DNA from: Eublepharis macularius
Lineage: Eukaryota > Chordata > Lepidosauria > Squamata > Eublepharidae
Reading direction: 5' to 3'
Length of the DNA: 64,000 nucleotides
Assembly (NCBI RefSeq): GCF_028583425.1
Contig: NC_072796.1
Coordinates: 88,431,464 to 88,495,463, forward strand
A program made the position numbers and the translations under genes. Positions 23,767 to 36,781 of this stretch are shown piece by piece. How positions within the stretch are numbered: position 1 is the stretch's first letter; each line of letters opens with the position of its first letter. The notes beneath the pieces are model-generated. The model was given only the letters and a program-made list of their open reading frames with translations. It made no database searches and was not told the DNA's origin.

Positions 23767-23934
23767 ACGATTTCAGATTTTCTGCAAACCTGGGGTATTT
23801 TTCAAGTTTGTTGAAAGATACTTCTTGGCTGTTCATGACTCCAGTATCTGTATTTAAATATCCACAGATTTGGCCATGTTGACAATTAGATATATTGATG
23901 ATAAAGTGATTGAGAAGTAGGCTCTATTTAAACA

Positions 23935-24040
23935 CATGAACACATGATTATACTGAAATTAGACTCTTAGTCCATCAAGGTCAGTACTGTCTACTCAGAC
24001 TGGCAATATATGCAGCAGCAAACCTCTTTATGCCATTGAG
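23935..24040 (-). repeat. Lizard tRNA-type SINE, 3' part only
   Basis: CCATCAAGGTCAGTACTGTC followed by TACTCAGACTGGCA is the reverse complement of the 3' body of the SINE also seen at 6165-6310. Confidence 0.6.
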
Positions 24041-25808
24041 GTTTCCAGAGCCTTCTGTCTCTGCTTATCCTATTCTTCCTGCTGGTCTCTGGAACCACCT
24101 GCAAGAGAGTTGTAACCCCAGCCTATGTATGAAAACCACTGCTCCAAGACTTTGTATGCCACTAGCTGAGGCTATGTTGCTCTTGATGACCCCATAATGA
24201 ACTTTTCCCTATTCCTTTGCCAAAAGAGAACTAGATATTTGTAGAGCTATGTTTTTAAAACAGGGCACAGAATATGGTGTATATCAGCCTTTTAGCTGAT
24301 ATATGATTCTGAGAATTTTTAAAAATACGTTTCAAGGACACACTGCAAACAGAACATCTCAGGATCAATTGAAACACACTACTTTTTGACAATCAACTCT
24401 GCATGGAGGAGCTACACAAGGTATATTCAGGCAACAGTATAGTACAGTGGACATATATCATTTTCCCTATGAAGCCACATACCAAAACAAAACCAATAAA
24501 AAAATAAGAAACTAAAAGATTTCCTTTAAAAATACTAATCTAGAAACAATACAAAAAGTGAGAGAGCCAAGTTTGCCACTAACAGTAAAATATTCAGACC
24601 ACAACCACAGAATGCTGACTTTAGAGTGTCATGGAACTTGTGTTTCTGCAAATGTAAATAAAGTTCTATCATAAGTACTAGCTGCAATAGTAATATAAGT
24701 CCCCAACTTTAGAGACTTCCTCTCTATTTAAGTAGCACTCAAGGTGATTAATGAAACTCCACCCAAACTATCTTAAAACTACAAAAATAAACCACATACC
24801 AATAATATGGCCACACTGTTCAACGACTCAAGTTTTAAATGCTAATCATCCAGATTTTAGTCAGACTGGCTTCTTCAAATTGTGGAAACAACACAACTTA
24901 TATACATATGCAGACAAACTGTTAAGCCAAATATAAAACGAGGGCATATAAAGGACTTAGAAGAATAAATATATCAACAAATAATTGTGTGATCAACTAC
25001 AGATAACATCTTGTGAAATCTATTGCTTGGAAGCATGAAAATTTCTCTTTATGTACCAATTTAAAGTTTGAAGTAAATGGCAACGTGGTATATCATATCA
25101 TACTTAAAAAATTTTATCTGTTACTGGACACAAACAGTCCATTATGCTGTTAAGTGCCAGAAAGTGGTACTCATTTTCATGAAGTGACAGCCCTGTCTGG
25201 TAGCTAGGAAATTTTGGGATATAATCAAGAAAGCAATCAAGAAAATAATGAAGACAAATTGGGTGCTCCAATCACAGGGATGAAGGGGATAAGAGGAAAT
25301 AATCAGGAAATTCTCTTACCCTTTTATAGGAATATCTCCAGGGCTAGATGAATAGCTTCCTGCTCACCTAGCACTGAACTTTAATAGTCTAAAACGGTAG
25401 TTCAATTTTTCTTCCGTGGTCTACTGAGGTTCATGGCCAAAGTAAGCAAGCAGCTGCTCATCCAACCCCTAAGTTGAGTGATACAGTGTGGAGGCGGCAG
25501 CAGCATATTTTTACCACACCTTTGTTAAACTGAATAACAAAAATTTGGGGGAAGGGCAAGACATGATATCTTATGATGTCTTAGAACATATATTCATGAT
25601 GTCTTATGGCATATATTCTCCACTCATGATTTTAACTTCCCATTTCAGGATACTGTAATCTATGGATGCTCTTTCCCCTGAAGTTTAAAGAGTCCTTGGG
25701 GATGGATTTACAAAGCATCAAAGGAGGAGAAACACTTCTATAATGTTTCCAGGATGCTTAGCTTCAAAGTAGTCTCAAATTTTAAAGTATTTTGAAATGG
25801 ATGGCATT

Positions 25809-26391
25809 AGAATGTGTATCTTCTTCTGGGGTGTTAATACATATTATAATGACAATAGTATATTTGATAGAATATATGTTTAAAAGAAATAGAATATGTT
25901 TAAACTAAGACTTTTGTTATATATTATATTATATTATATTATATTATATTATATTATATTATATTATATTATATTATATTATATTATATTATATTATATT
26001 ATATTATATTATATTATATTATATCATATCATATCATACTGGTCTATATTGAGGGGTATAAGATTTATACTATATTGATAGTATAATTGATAGATGTATA
26101 TTATACTGATAGAATATTTGATAGTATAATTGATAGAAGTATGCTATATTGATAGGGTATTTGATATATATGATAGAATACCTGGGAAAAAAATAGAATG
26201 TGCTTAGACTAAGGGAATTATCAAGTAATAAGAGGGGTTAAGGGTTGGAAAGCTGTTGGAAGTCGATAGAGAGGGGGGAGGAAAAGGGTGGGGGATAGGG
26301 TTAATTAGATATTGAGGGAATGTATGTATTGAATTTGAAAAGTATACTCACCAATAAAATTTTCTAAAAAAAAAAAGAATGTGTATCTTCT
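25809..26391 (+). mobile_element. 5'-truncated L1-like LINE insertion with poly(A) tail and 16-bp target duplication
   Basis: AGAATGTGTATCTTCT occurs at 25809-25824 and again at 26376-26391. Between them is a non-coding 3'-end segment that closes with CCAATAAAATTTTCT and a run of A, the hallmark of target-primed reverse transcription. The purine-rich stretch before it (GAGAGGGGGGAGGAAAAGGG) resembles squamate L1 3' UTRs. The interior contains the long ATATT array. Confidence 0.8.
25918..26038. repeat. (ATATT)n pentanucleotide microsatellite
   Basis: About 21 ATATT units grading into ATATC units at the right end. It lies inside the L1-like insertion and is the same motif as the 22.4-kb array on the opposite strand. 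Confidence 0.97.
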
Positions 26392-27004
26392 GACACTATA
26401 AAATCTCAACCCAGACACAGCTTTGTACTAAATAAAGCTACCCCACACCACCCCCATTTTTTTTGTCCCTTCCCTTCATCTTACCTCAAGAGGCATTGAC
26501 TCCTGAAGGGCAATGAGCTTGCTCAATCCTTCATTTGGAGTTTTGGGCCACTTGGGATCCTTTTTAAAAAATGTTTCCTATTAACAATTATTTTTCTGCA
26601 TACACATGGGGACCCCTCTATGTGTAACAAAACTCCTCCCTTGTCTATAAGTGGCCTCATTTCACTTACTTGCTGATAGGCATGGAGGCATCAAGTTTGA
26701 TATTTGAAGAAATAATTGCATTATGTACAATATTGTTGCTCATTTTTAGGAAGGAGGTACCACTCACCTATCAAGAACTGATTTCCTAAATTATTACTGC
26801 AGCAAGAATAAACTGCATGTTTCTACATTAATTGAATGGTGAAAAACTAAATACGTTATCATGTTCAAACTGATTATATTAGGGGTCAGGAAGTAAGATT
26901 TCATTTAATAAGCTTCACACATAAATTAAATGAACACTACATATATTCAATATATTGCCACAATTTTGTCTTTATAAACATTTGATAAACCACTGCTTTA
27001 GACA

Positions 27005-27192
27005 ACAGCAAATTAAACACACGCATACTCCACAGGCCAGTTTGGCTAGGGATCCTGGAGGTGTTTTGTCATCTTCTGGGCATGGAGTGGGGGTCACTGG
27101 GGCAGTCGGGGAGTAGTTGTGAATTTCCTGCATTGTGCAGAGTGTTGGACTAGATGGCCCCAGAGGCCCCTTCCAACCCAAGGATTCTATAC
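27005..27192 (+). repeat. CR1 LINE 3' fragment
   Basis: GTTGGACTAGATGGCCCCAG followed by CCCTTCCAACCCAAGGATTC is the conserved 3' end of CR1, terminating at its ATTCTAT-type tail. Confidence 0.8.
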
Positions 27193-28394
27193 CTCATGTT
27201 TTTTGAAGCTCCAGCAAAAACACATCAGTGCACCAATGCAGGAGTATGAGGAGGAAGGGTTCTCTCCATGCCTGTTCTGTAAAAATAGCTGAGCACTACA
27301 AAAGTGCCAATATTGTGCTGTGGTGGAAACACGAGAAATTACTGAGGTAGAATGCCTCAGTAGATCACAGGTGGCTGGCTGACTGACCAATATCTTTCTA
27401 TTTTAAACATTTTTCACAATTATTTACCAGGCTGGAGAACAGAAGTGGTAGGATTAGGCTGTCTGTTTGGATTAAAGAAAATAAAAAATAAAACTGATAG
27501 GAGTTAGAGAAATTGGCTTTTTCCCTTTGGAAGGGGAGAGGTAACAAAGGATATGAAAATGTAAAAAAATATTGACGAGATGACAACAGTAAATTTGGTG
27601 TCACTGCACAAGACAGAAGAGATTGCTTTGCAGGAATGGATCATCTCTTTCCCAACAGTGGCCAGTCCCTGGAAGCTCTCAAGTAGAAGTGTGATTGCCT
27701 TCCCCTGTAGTTTGCCTCAACACCTAGTACTTTGAGGTATATCATCTCTGATCATGGAGATTTCATTTAGCTACCAGGCTGATATATATATTACATAAAA
27801 TGTTATTTATAACAGGGTAAGCCTTGCCTCTTCACCAGCCATAGAACAAAGGCACAAATTAAGAGCAACTTTGTAGCCACATAGCAACAAAGGCACATGT
27901 AAGGCAACTGGAGTGTTTCACTGGCTCTAGTGATGAAGCCTTACCACATACACTAGACTGAATTCATTGTGTAGGAAGCTGTAGCACTGAAACAGCAGAG
28001 GCTTAGCATATCTGAAATCCTAGCGTCAACTCTTAGATGTGGTCTCCCATCAGAGAGATGCCATCAGCACACAGGGGCACCTAAGAAATGCAGTCAAAAC
28101 TAGCAGGAATGGCCCACTTATAAAATTAGCTTTTCTCTATCCTCTTCCATCCTGCCCCTCCTGTGTCCATTAGGATGTTATCACCCCTTCTCATTGCTTA
28201 TTACGCCCCCCTCACCCTTCTTCATGTCAAGGATGCTCATCATACCAGCAGCAATCAAGAAGACTATGAAATCCAGGAGCCTAACACGGTAAAGTGAAGT
28301 ATCTTCTGGGTCTTCCTTACAGCAAGAATCTCTCATCCACAAGGCAGCAGAGGTGAGTAATAAGTGGAGGTAGAAAAGGAGCTCAGGCATACAT

Positions 28395-28550
28395 TATTCA
28401 CCTTCCCTCATTACCCTCACAACAACCTTGTGAAACAAGTTAGGCTAAGAGAAAGTGACTGACCCAAGCGAGCTTCATAGCAGTGAAGGGGATATGAAAC
28501 TAGATTTCTTTAGTCAAACACTCTAACCACTATACAACACTGATTCTATG
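28395..28550 (-). repeat. tRNA-derived SINE copy, reverse orientation
   Basis: CCCTCACAACAACCTTGTGA, AAGTTAGGCTAAGAG and CACTCTAACCACTATACAAC give the body and the reversed tRNA head of the SINE. Confidence 0.75.
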
Positions 28551-29689
28551 AGGAACCTAATCTATCAACTATTAGCACACAGATTCAACTGTGAAACAGT
28601 CCAAACTTTTATTAAACATTAGGAATAGAATTTTGTAAGAAAGACATATTAACACGGTTGCCATGTTCTTGTTTTGGCAGGGCTTCTGTGCTTTTGAAAG
28701 CTGACTGACAGATACAAACATAAGAAGCAGATCTTTCCTTATTACTGTATCCGCATATTAGCATTGACTTTACTGTTCATAAAGCAGCTTGCAAGGATAC
28801 AGGAACCTTGAAAAAACAAGAACAGTGGCAACCCTGCAGAGGAACACCTGGATGTACAATGGTAACTGCAACTGCTGGTCTTGCTGTTAGCCTTGCTCAT
28901 GTCTTGCATTGCACTGGAAGTGAGAAATGCGTTGCCTCTGCACCATTTGGAAGGTTGCCTGCAAACAGTCAAGGGAGACACAGGGACAGTAATGAGTAAT
29001 AGTGAGCAGCTGCAAGAGAGCATCTAGGCTCAGACCCTCAATTGGTAGTAGTGATCAGATGAGAAAGTGGTACTGCCTAAGCACACTTCCAGCTTTCATA
29101 TCTCATCTCCCTCTTCCCTGGGTTTCCCTCACTTTCACATGTAGTCTGAAATAATACTTACTTCTCCCCTGTAGGGAGTAGCAACAGAATTCTGCCTGCA
29201 ATTTATGATGCTCCATGTGGCCAAGCTGTATTCCTGCAAGGAAAAAAGAGAGTCATGAGGATTTAGCTAGCAGTAACAATGGCTGGAATGCATGCTGCTC
29301 ACCCACAAAGGTGGCTGTGCTCCCTGTAGTCTTTACCAAAGGCTAATGGAAGCTTACCTGCAAATGGTGTTTCTTGGGCCACAGTTCCCACCCTTTCTAT
29401 ACAGAACATACTTACTTTGTACCCCTGTGTGGGAGACACTGCTAGCAGCTGCTGAAGAAGGGCTGATAAGCCAAACTTATATTGCAAGGGAGATATGGGA
29501 GACATTTGCTAAAGTCAAAATTGGAGACATAAAACCACTTTTCCTGTTCATCTGTGTGGTAAAACTGTGTTTACCTGTACTGCCCTGCATCCCAAGTTGG
29601 AGCAGAAATTTCTGTTGGCTTGTGTCCTGAAGTACAATACCTGTAATGGTTCTGAGAAAAGGTGTTAATAAGGTCTTCCTATATATTTG

Positions 29690-29850
29690 CATCACACTGT
29701 TTTTATTTCATTGTTCTCTAGTTTTGTAATCCAGTTTTAGCACATTATTTGTTGTACATATTATATTGACCATTTTTGCAGTTTTCTAATTCTGTGATCT
29801 GCTTGAGCCACAATGAGACTGGTGGACTATAAATGAAGCAAATAACAATA
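29690..29850 (+). repeat. LINE or SINE 3' tail (L2/RTE type)
   Basis: CTTGAGCCACAATGAGACTG followed by GTGGACTATAAATGAAGCAA and a run of AATAA-type repeats is a typical squamate retroelement 3' end. Confidence 0.5.
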
Positions 29851-31032
29851 ATCACCAGCTGACCCAACAACAAGAACAAATCTTTATTATTTCCTGAAGT
29901 AGAACATAATCTGAACCAGATTAAACCCCCTCTCCACATCAGAGTAAAAATTTGCTTTAAAAACCCCAAAAACCCTCCTCTGATGACATACTCACTGATT
30001 CCCTAGAACCAGAATGAACCAAAATAAGCACACAAGCTAAAGCCATTATCTGTGGGATTTATATATAATTTGGGGGTACTCTGCATGGGCTTCCTGTACC
30101 CTGCCTTCTTCTAGTGTTGGAGTTGGGAAGCATCAGGAAGGAAACGGACTGGAGCCCTGCTTCTGCTATGAGGTAAAACCAATGGAGCGGACTGTAAACA
30201 GCCTATTAGGAGAGGATCCCACTGCTGTGTACTGCAGAGTATTTCCTCCATACTGCAGTGCTCAGCCAAGCTCTGTAAGTGAGTGTGAAAGAAAGCTGCT
30301 GCTAACTTGAAATGAAACCTTTTCTTTTCAACCTTTATGCAAAATGTTTACATACTGGGAGACTCAGAAAACATCTAGATGGGGACTGAATTAAGTGGCA
30401 CTGGTTGCATTGTTAGTGCCATCAACTCAAAGAAGCATCAAACAAGCATTTTAACCTTTTAAAATTCATATAATCACCAATGAGGGAATTTTGTAAGATG
30501 TTTTGTAAGTGTGAATCAATAAAAGCTTTGGACCCTAACACTGAATGCAAAACGATGTAACTCATATACAAAAGGTCTACATCAAGGGCTGTTAAAGGTT
30601 GATTATTTCCCTAGTTTTATTAATTGTACAGTATTTCATTGTGCTGATAGGTTAATTAATCACAGCAACAGTTACTAAAACGCTTATATTCTCACATATT
30701 TAAAATTATTTGACTGCTTCTTCACACATACATTTATCTGTACAATTAAAGAGTATACCGGGGAATGTACTGACAGCTGCACAACATATCAGCTGTGCTT
30801 TTGCTTCCTGCCTGTCTGCAGTGGTCACTCCAGTCCAGCATCCTGTCTCACACAATGGCCAACCAGTTATTCTGGAGGACCAACAACAGGGCACAGAGGC
30901 CAAGGCCTTGCCCTGATGTTGCCTCCAGTCACTGGCTTTCAGAGGTTTACTGCTTCTGAATGTGGAGGTTCCCCTTAGTCATTATGGCTAGTCGCCACTG
31001 ATAGACCTAGCCTCCATAAATAGGTCTAATCC

Positions 31033-31604
31033 CTGTTTAATAATAACAACAGCATTTGATTTATATACTGCCCCTCAGGACAACTTAACACCCACTCAGA
31101 GTGGTATACAAAGTGTGTCATTATTATCCCCACAACAAAACACACTGTGAGGTGGGTGGCGCTGAGAGAGCTCCTAGAAGCTCCCAGAAGCTGTGACTAA
31201 TCCAAGGTCACCCAGCTGGCTTCAAGTGGAGGAGTGGTGAATCAAACCCAGTTCTCAGTAGGGTTGCAAGATCCCGTGAGTCTCCCAGCGGGGGACTGGG
31301 AACCTGGCACTTACTCTGCAAAGTGCCAAGTCTGTATCTTGTGAGGATGCTCCTGGCGTGCATAATGATGTCACTTCTGGGAAGTGACATCATCACACGG
31401 GTCAAAGGGTGGCCTGGGAGCACTCCCGCTCTCAGCAAGGAGGCTGAATCCCCCCCGCAGGCTCAATTCGGCCCGAAATGGGCCTGTGGTGGAGCACGGG
31501 GGCGTGGCATGGGGGGCGCACTACCCCCCCCCCCCCCACTGGCAAGTCTAGTTCTCAGATTAGAGTCCCGTGCTCTTAATCACTACACCAAACTGGCTTT
31601 CTAT
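31033..31604 (-). repeat. tRNA-derived SINE inserted in the CR1 copy, itself interrupted
   Basis: It runs in reverse from AATAATAACAACAGCATTTG through ACTCAGAGTGGTATACAAAG and AAGGTCACCCAGCTGGCTTC to the reversed tRNA head (AATCAAACCCAGTTCTCAG, then CTTAATCACTACACCAAACT after the break). The head is split by the element at 31259-31550. Confidence 0.8.
31251..31558. mobile_element. 292-bp hAT-like element nested in the SINE, perfect 8-bp duplication
   Basis: GTTCTCAG occurs at 31251-31258 and 31551-31558. The element 31259-31550 starts TAGGGTTGC and ends GCAAGTCTA, inverted copies with two differences. Removing it restores the SINE head. The interior includes a C run of 15 or more. Confidence 0.85.
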
Positions 31605-34600
31605 GCCTGTGGACAATACTACATCTTCTGGCAGCAAATTTTGCATTTTAATTACTTGTTGAGTAAAGTATTTCCTTTTGTCCATTCTGAATCTACTGCC
31701 CATCCAGTTCACTGGATCCCTCAATTTTCTGCTATTTAGTCTCTTTCCACTTTTTCTACCAAATGTGTTATTTTATAAACCTCTGTTGTGCCCCTCCCCA
31801 TCATCTCTTTCCTGGGACTCTTCATCTTTTCCTCCTATTACTCTCCCAACAAAGGTTATCCAATCAAGGTGACCAGGGCTATTTTCATCCCAAAGCCAGG
31901 CCTGAATCCAGATTGAAATTGGTCTTCACAATCCATCTCTTCCAAGACTGCCTCAAGTTGCATAGCCACCATTAATTGGAACAGCTTGTCCAAGAACAGA
32001 ATACTAGCCACCAGGCAGCAGTTGTTTAGGTCAACTGGCTCCAGGGAACTTCTTCAGGAGGGGTTTCACAACTATCTCTTTCAAAGTTTTTGGAACTGCC
32101 CACTTCCGGGAGAAAAGCATTTATTAGCTCCTGGACCAAGTCAATCAACCCAGCCCAGCACGAGACTATTCGCCATGGAGGACAAAAGTAGGCTGCACAC
32201 TTTGAAGCACCTTGTCCACTGCATCAGGCCTCACCAACTGAAAGTCATCCATACAAGTAGGACCAGCCTGTGCTCCAATAACATTCTGACATCGAATTAG
32301 TTCAACTATGGTGTTTAAATCACAGCAGAAGTGAGCAATTTTATTTGTAAAATGCATTACAGAGGAATCACGGCAGGCTCAAGTCAGTTTTTAATCCATA
32401 GACGGGCCCATAATCTTATCCCGTAACTGCTAAGTTTATACAGGAGTCTTTGGTGAGGTACCTTGTCAAAAGCCTTTTGAAATCCAAGTATATAATGTCT
32501 ACAAGATCAGTGTTATCTACATGTTTGCTCACTTTCTCAAAGATCTCCAAAAGGTTGGTGAGACAGAACTTCCCTTTGCAGAAGCCATGCTGATTTTCCC
32601 TTAGCAGGCTTTGATCCTCTACATGTCTAGTAAGCCTATCTTTGATTTGCCAGGGATGGACATTAGGCTAACTGGCCTGTAATTTGCAGGTTCCCCTTCG
32701 GGCCCCTTTTAAAAAACTGGTGTAACATTTTCTGCTCTCCAGTCTTCTGATGCTGTGGTTGATTTCAGTGACAAGCTCATACACTAGTTACTAGATGAAC
32801 CATTTCACATTTGAGTTCCCTAAGAACACTCAAGTGAATGCCACCAGGACTTGGAGACTTACTGGTTTTTAATTTCCCCTATAGGTGTAAACCTTCATCT
32901 CTTGTTCAATTTGACTCAATTCTTCAGACTTCCTTCATGAAAATAGTTGCTCTGGCTTGGGTACATACATGCTCAACACTTTCCACAGTGAACACAGATG
33001 CAACAAATTCATTTAGCTTCTCTGCTACTTCCTCATCTTCCTTTAGCAATCCTTTTAATTCTCTGGTCATCCGGAAGCCTAACTGCCTCTCTGGCTGTTT
33101 TTCTGCTGTGGCTATAATTAAAGAAATGCTTATTGTTTTTCTTGCTGCTTTTAGCAATCTGCTCCTCAAATTCTCTTTTTGCATGCATAATTATTAACTT
33201 ACACTTTTTTGCTAGATCCTGTGCTCACTTCTGTTCACTTTATTGGGCAGACCTCCCACTTTTTAAAATAAGTCTTTTTGCCTTTTATGGCTTCCTTGAC
33301 TTGGATCATTAACGAAGTAGGCATCCTTTTAGACTTCGCAATATCTTCCTTAATCTGGGAGACGCATTCTATCTAAGCTTTAATTTGTGAGGCTTTAAAT
33401 AGCTTCCAAGCATCCTCCAGGGATGAGCCTCTTGATCGGCCCTTTCAGCTTCCTTCTAACTACTCCATTAATTTTTGTAAAGTTCTCTCTTTTGAAACCA
33501 AATGTTAACATTATGGACTTTAGCGGTAACTTTAAATTGACATGAATGTGAACTTAATAGCAATGTGGTCACACTGTTTTCAACTGATGCAGCAACATCT
33601 ACATCTTGCACAATATCTCAAGCTCCACTCTGAACCAAGCCCAAGGTCACTACCCCTCTGGCTGGCTCTATGACTAACACTTTTATTGCACAGGAACCTC
33701 ATTTAGTGTCTAGGAACCTCATTTCTACAGCATGATTCAAACATATTTTACCCAGTCAATATGAGGGTAGTTGAAGTCACCCAGTATCACAACATTTTCT
33801 GCTTCAGTCACCTTCCTTCTTTCCATCTCCATCTTAAGATCAGCCTCAACGGTTTGAACAGGCAAGCAATAGTACACCCTACTTGTAAATAAGCCTTAGG
33901 GCCTAGTATCTCCACCCGTAATTGTCAGGGAGTCCATTTCCCTAATGTTTTCTAGTTTACTTAACTTTATGCTCTCTTTGATATACAGAACAGTACCCTC
34001 TCCAACATATCCCTCACTGTCTTGCCTTAGAGCTTACCCAAGGGTGACCATATCCCATTGATTTTCTCCATTCCACCATGGTTTTTGGAACACCCACTAT
34101 ATCTAAATTGTCATTTAGCACAAAACACTCCAGCTCCCCCATCATGGGCTAGAGGCTTCTGAAATTATAGACACATATCACACACTTTTGTCTCCATCAG
34201 TTTTTGCTTCCCTCGGCTCTTTTATCTCCACACATGGACTTCCTTTTCATCCTACTCTTCCTTTTAAGTTCTACTGTGCTCCTACCAATAACACCCTGAG
34301 TGTTTACATTATTATCCCTTTGGACTGAGTTGTCCCATACTGGAGGCTCCTCAGCTCCTGTTTTCTTCCCCCTGGGATTAATTTAACAGTTGCTCTGCCA
34401 CCTTTCTGATATTAAGCACCAGCATCCTGGTTCTCTTTTGGTTCAACAGAATCCCATCTCTTTTGTACAGGTTTGGCTTGTCCCCAAAAAGTTCCCCAGT
34501 GCCTAAAACAGCTACTTCATCTAAACATTGAGTCCCCTAATCTGTAATTGTCTAGCTAGCTCTGTGTATAGAGCTAGTAGCAATTCTGAGAGGTCCTGTT

Positions 34601-34989
34601 CCCACTGAGGTCCTGGCCTTTAACTTTCTTCCTAATAACCTAATGTTTTTCCTCAAGGACTACAGGTACCCATAATCATTGGTACCAAGATGCACCATGA
34701 CTGTTGATTTCCCCCAGCACTATTAACTTATCTAGATAGTGTATCATGTCTGTAACCTTTGCTCTAGGGAGGCAAGTCATGGTAGTCAAAATGCTTGTTA
34801 CAGTCATGGTGGTCAAAATGCCTGTTACAGTCAGTGTGATGCCTTCCAACCCCAAGACCCTCACTTTCTTCAACAGCAGAGGAGCTATCAGCATAGGAGT
34901 AGGACTGTTCTAATAGATCCCTGAAGGTCTCCTCCCCATAACTCTCTCCTTCAGTTTCTGCAGTGTGGCAAACCTGCTCTTTCATGACA

Positions 34990-35034
34990 AAGAATTCCAT
35001 GCAATGAAGCACCCTCCCACACACACACACACAT
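34990..35034. repeat. (CA)n simple repeat
   Basis: A short CA run (ACACACACACACAC) near the 5' end of the CR1 copy. Confidence 0.85.
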
Positions 35035-35607
35035 GATTTCCACTCAGTGTGCAGATAATCATACAAGACATTCTATGCGAAAAAAACTGGATAGTCCCTG
35101 CTGGCTTTCTACCTTCATAACTAGTTTGTTTTTAAAAGGTGTTCTATGGCTGAAATAGGGTGCTTGTCTGATTTCTGTGGCAGGAAGAATAATGTGGCAC
35201 ACTGCCCTCCTTGCTAATGGAGAACTTGTATGTCATTTTTCAGGAAACTGATTTCAGACGTACTCTTCTGAACCCCTAGAACTCTTTAGCTGAACTCCCC
35301 CTTTTTGCCTTTTGCACCAATTTTAGATCAACTCCCCTGTTAGAAGTCCCTTTTTGAAAGCCCTGAATGCAAGCCTCCAGGAAATCTGTGTGCCTTCCCA
35401 GAGTCTGCCCTCTAATGATCTCTGAGTTACAGGTTTGAGCTATAGCTCCACACCCCCAGGTTTACAATAGCAGATAGCCAACTTACTGCACCCATCAGAA
35501 GCCCCTCCCAGCAGGACTATGTCCTAGAGCACACACCAAGAGCTAGGATGTTTTCAGACAGGCACATCTGAACTAAAGAACCCTGTCTCACAGTGTTGGA
35601 GCCTATG

Positions 35608-36005
35608 ATAGCCAGTAGAGATGGGCATGAACTGGAACCCCCCCCCCCAAACCGTGCAGTTCGTGGTTCGTCACACTTCACAAACCATGGACCACAACCT
35701 TTCATGAACCTGCCCTGGTTCATGAACTGGTTTGTTTGGTTCGTGAAAACGTCACATCCAAGTCAGCAAATCGTCACTTCCGGGTCAGCAGAATGTCTGC
35801 AGGAAGTCCTTCCCCTATTGCCTAGGAAACTGATTGATTGGTGCCAGGCTGTCTGCAGTAATGAACCAAACGAACCAGCCTAAAGTTCGTGGTGGCTCGT
35901 CAGAAATGGGCTCTGATGAACTGCCAAGTTTGCAAACCACGAACCAGCCTGGTTCGTCACGAACTTTGATTCGTATTTCGGTCTGTGCCCATCTTTAATA
36001 GCCAG
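35608..36005. mobile_element. 382-bp hAT-like element, perfect 8-bp duplication
   Basis: ATAGCCAG lies at 35608-35615 and 35998-36005. Element 35616-35997 begins TAGAGATGGGCA and ends TGCCCATCTTTA, inverted copies with one mismatch. The interior is rich in TTCGTGGTTCG / CGAACCACGAA palindromic words. No coding capacity. Confidence 0.9.
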
Positions 36006-36781
36006 CCTAGTGAAGCACAAGCCACTCAGAATTTGTGTATGTTTGCTTTAATTAAATTATATTGCTAACATGGTCTGGGAATTTCTGTAAGCCACTTTGG
36101 AATCTCTGCAGGAGGAGAGAGGGAGCAGCATATGAATGCTTAAATGAACAAATCTGATTTTTTGTTTTTTAACAGTAAACTGCAGGAGCTGCCTTTTCCA
36201 GAGGATACCTTTGTTAAGACAGCTGGAAAGCTATGGTACTTGCAATTTATATTTACAAACATGCATGGTGAACATGGAAGAGAACAGGTAAAGCATCTTA
36301 ATCCTGTCTTGCTCCAAAATAAACACCCTCAGCTACTTCTAATCCATGTGAAGCAAGTCTCAGACTTGAGTTTCCTTCACCTTTTAGTTATCACTCATGA
36401 AGGAAGGTTGTACTCAATATTTAACAGCCACCTTCCATCAAAACCCATCAATTCTAATTTAAGTAAGCATCTTCTAACCATCAGTGCTGCTTTAAGTGGC
36501 ATCTTTTGTAATAAGGCTACAAAACAGCCTATAGAAAAAATCATTTTAAATTTCTGAAGAAGATTCCTGTGATAAAATAATAAAATTGAGGGTATTTTGT
36601 AGAGGTTCAATTTCCATGGTATTACTAGTGGCTACCATTAATGCCACCTGAAGCAGAAACTAAAATTGGTTCTTGGTTCTGAGGTCTTCATTTGATTAAA
36701 AGGTACAGATTATCCCATCTCTTTTAGATGGTTGCTGGGACAAATCACAAACCATGATTGATGCCATAAATCAGGCTACCT

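Larger units (their letters stand above)
21480..23915. repeat. Duplicated composite repeat (two long units, one interrupted)
   Basis: Unit A (about 21720-23105) and unit B (about 23130-23915) share the same order: a CCCCCATATCCTC pyrimidine-rich segment, a reverse SINE, GCTGTTGAGCAGTAG-like sequence, GGCTGGCAATACTGTTCTGA-like sequence, GATTTCAGATTTT, and finally GGCCATGTTGA with AATTAGATATATTGATG. Unit A is interrupted by the 22035-22784 insertion. Part of the first segment also occurs a third time near 21490-21620. The units are diverged, so either an old tandem duplication or repeated insertion of one family is possible. Confidence 0.65.
30780..34935 (-). mobile_element. Decayed CR1-like LINE, long copy, interrupted by a nested SINE
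   Basis: Reading the minus strand, the 3' end includes AACTGGTTGGCCATTGTGTG and AGACAGGATGCTGGACTGGA, hallmark CR1 tail sequence. Further in, around 32450-33200, CR1 reverse-transcriptase coding matter is recognisable: an 86-residue open stretch (32924-33184) and the flank of the finger-palm region. 5' matter reaches about 34.9 kb. Many stops and frameshifts make it inactive. A 572-bp SINE plus MITE interrupts it at 31033-31604. The piece at about 31800-32400 is less clearly CR1 and may be a further insertion. Confidence 0.75.

Noticed and set aside
22418-26038. CRISPR-like arrays at the periodic repeats
   Set aside because: Period is five bases with no spacers; these are microsatellites in a vertebrate genome.
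28700-29640. Small ORFs (93 and 112 codons) as possible exons
   Set aside because: No domain, no consistent splice sites, and overlapping ORFs on the opposite strand; treated as chance.
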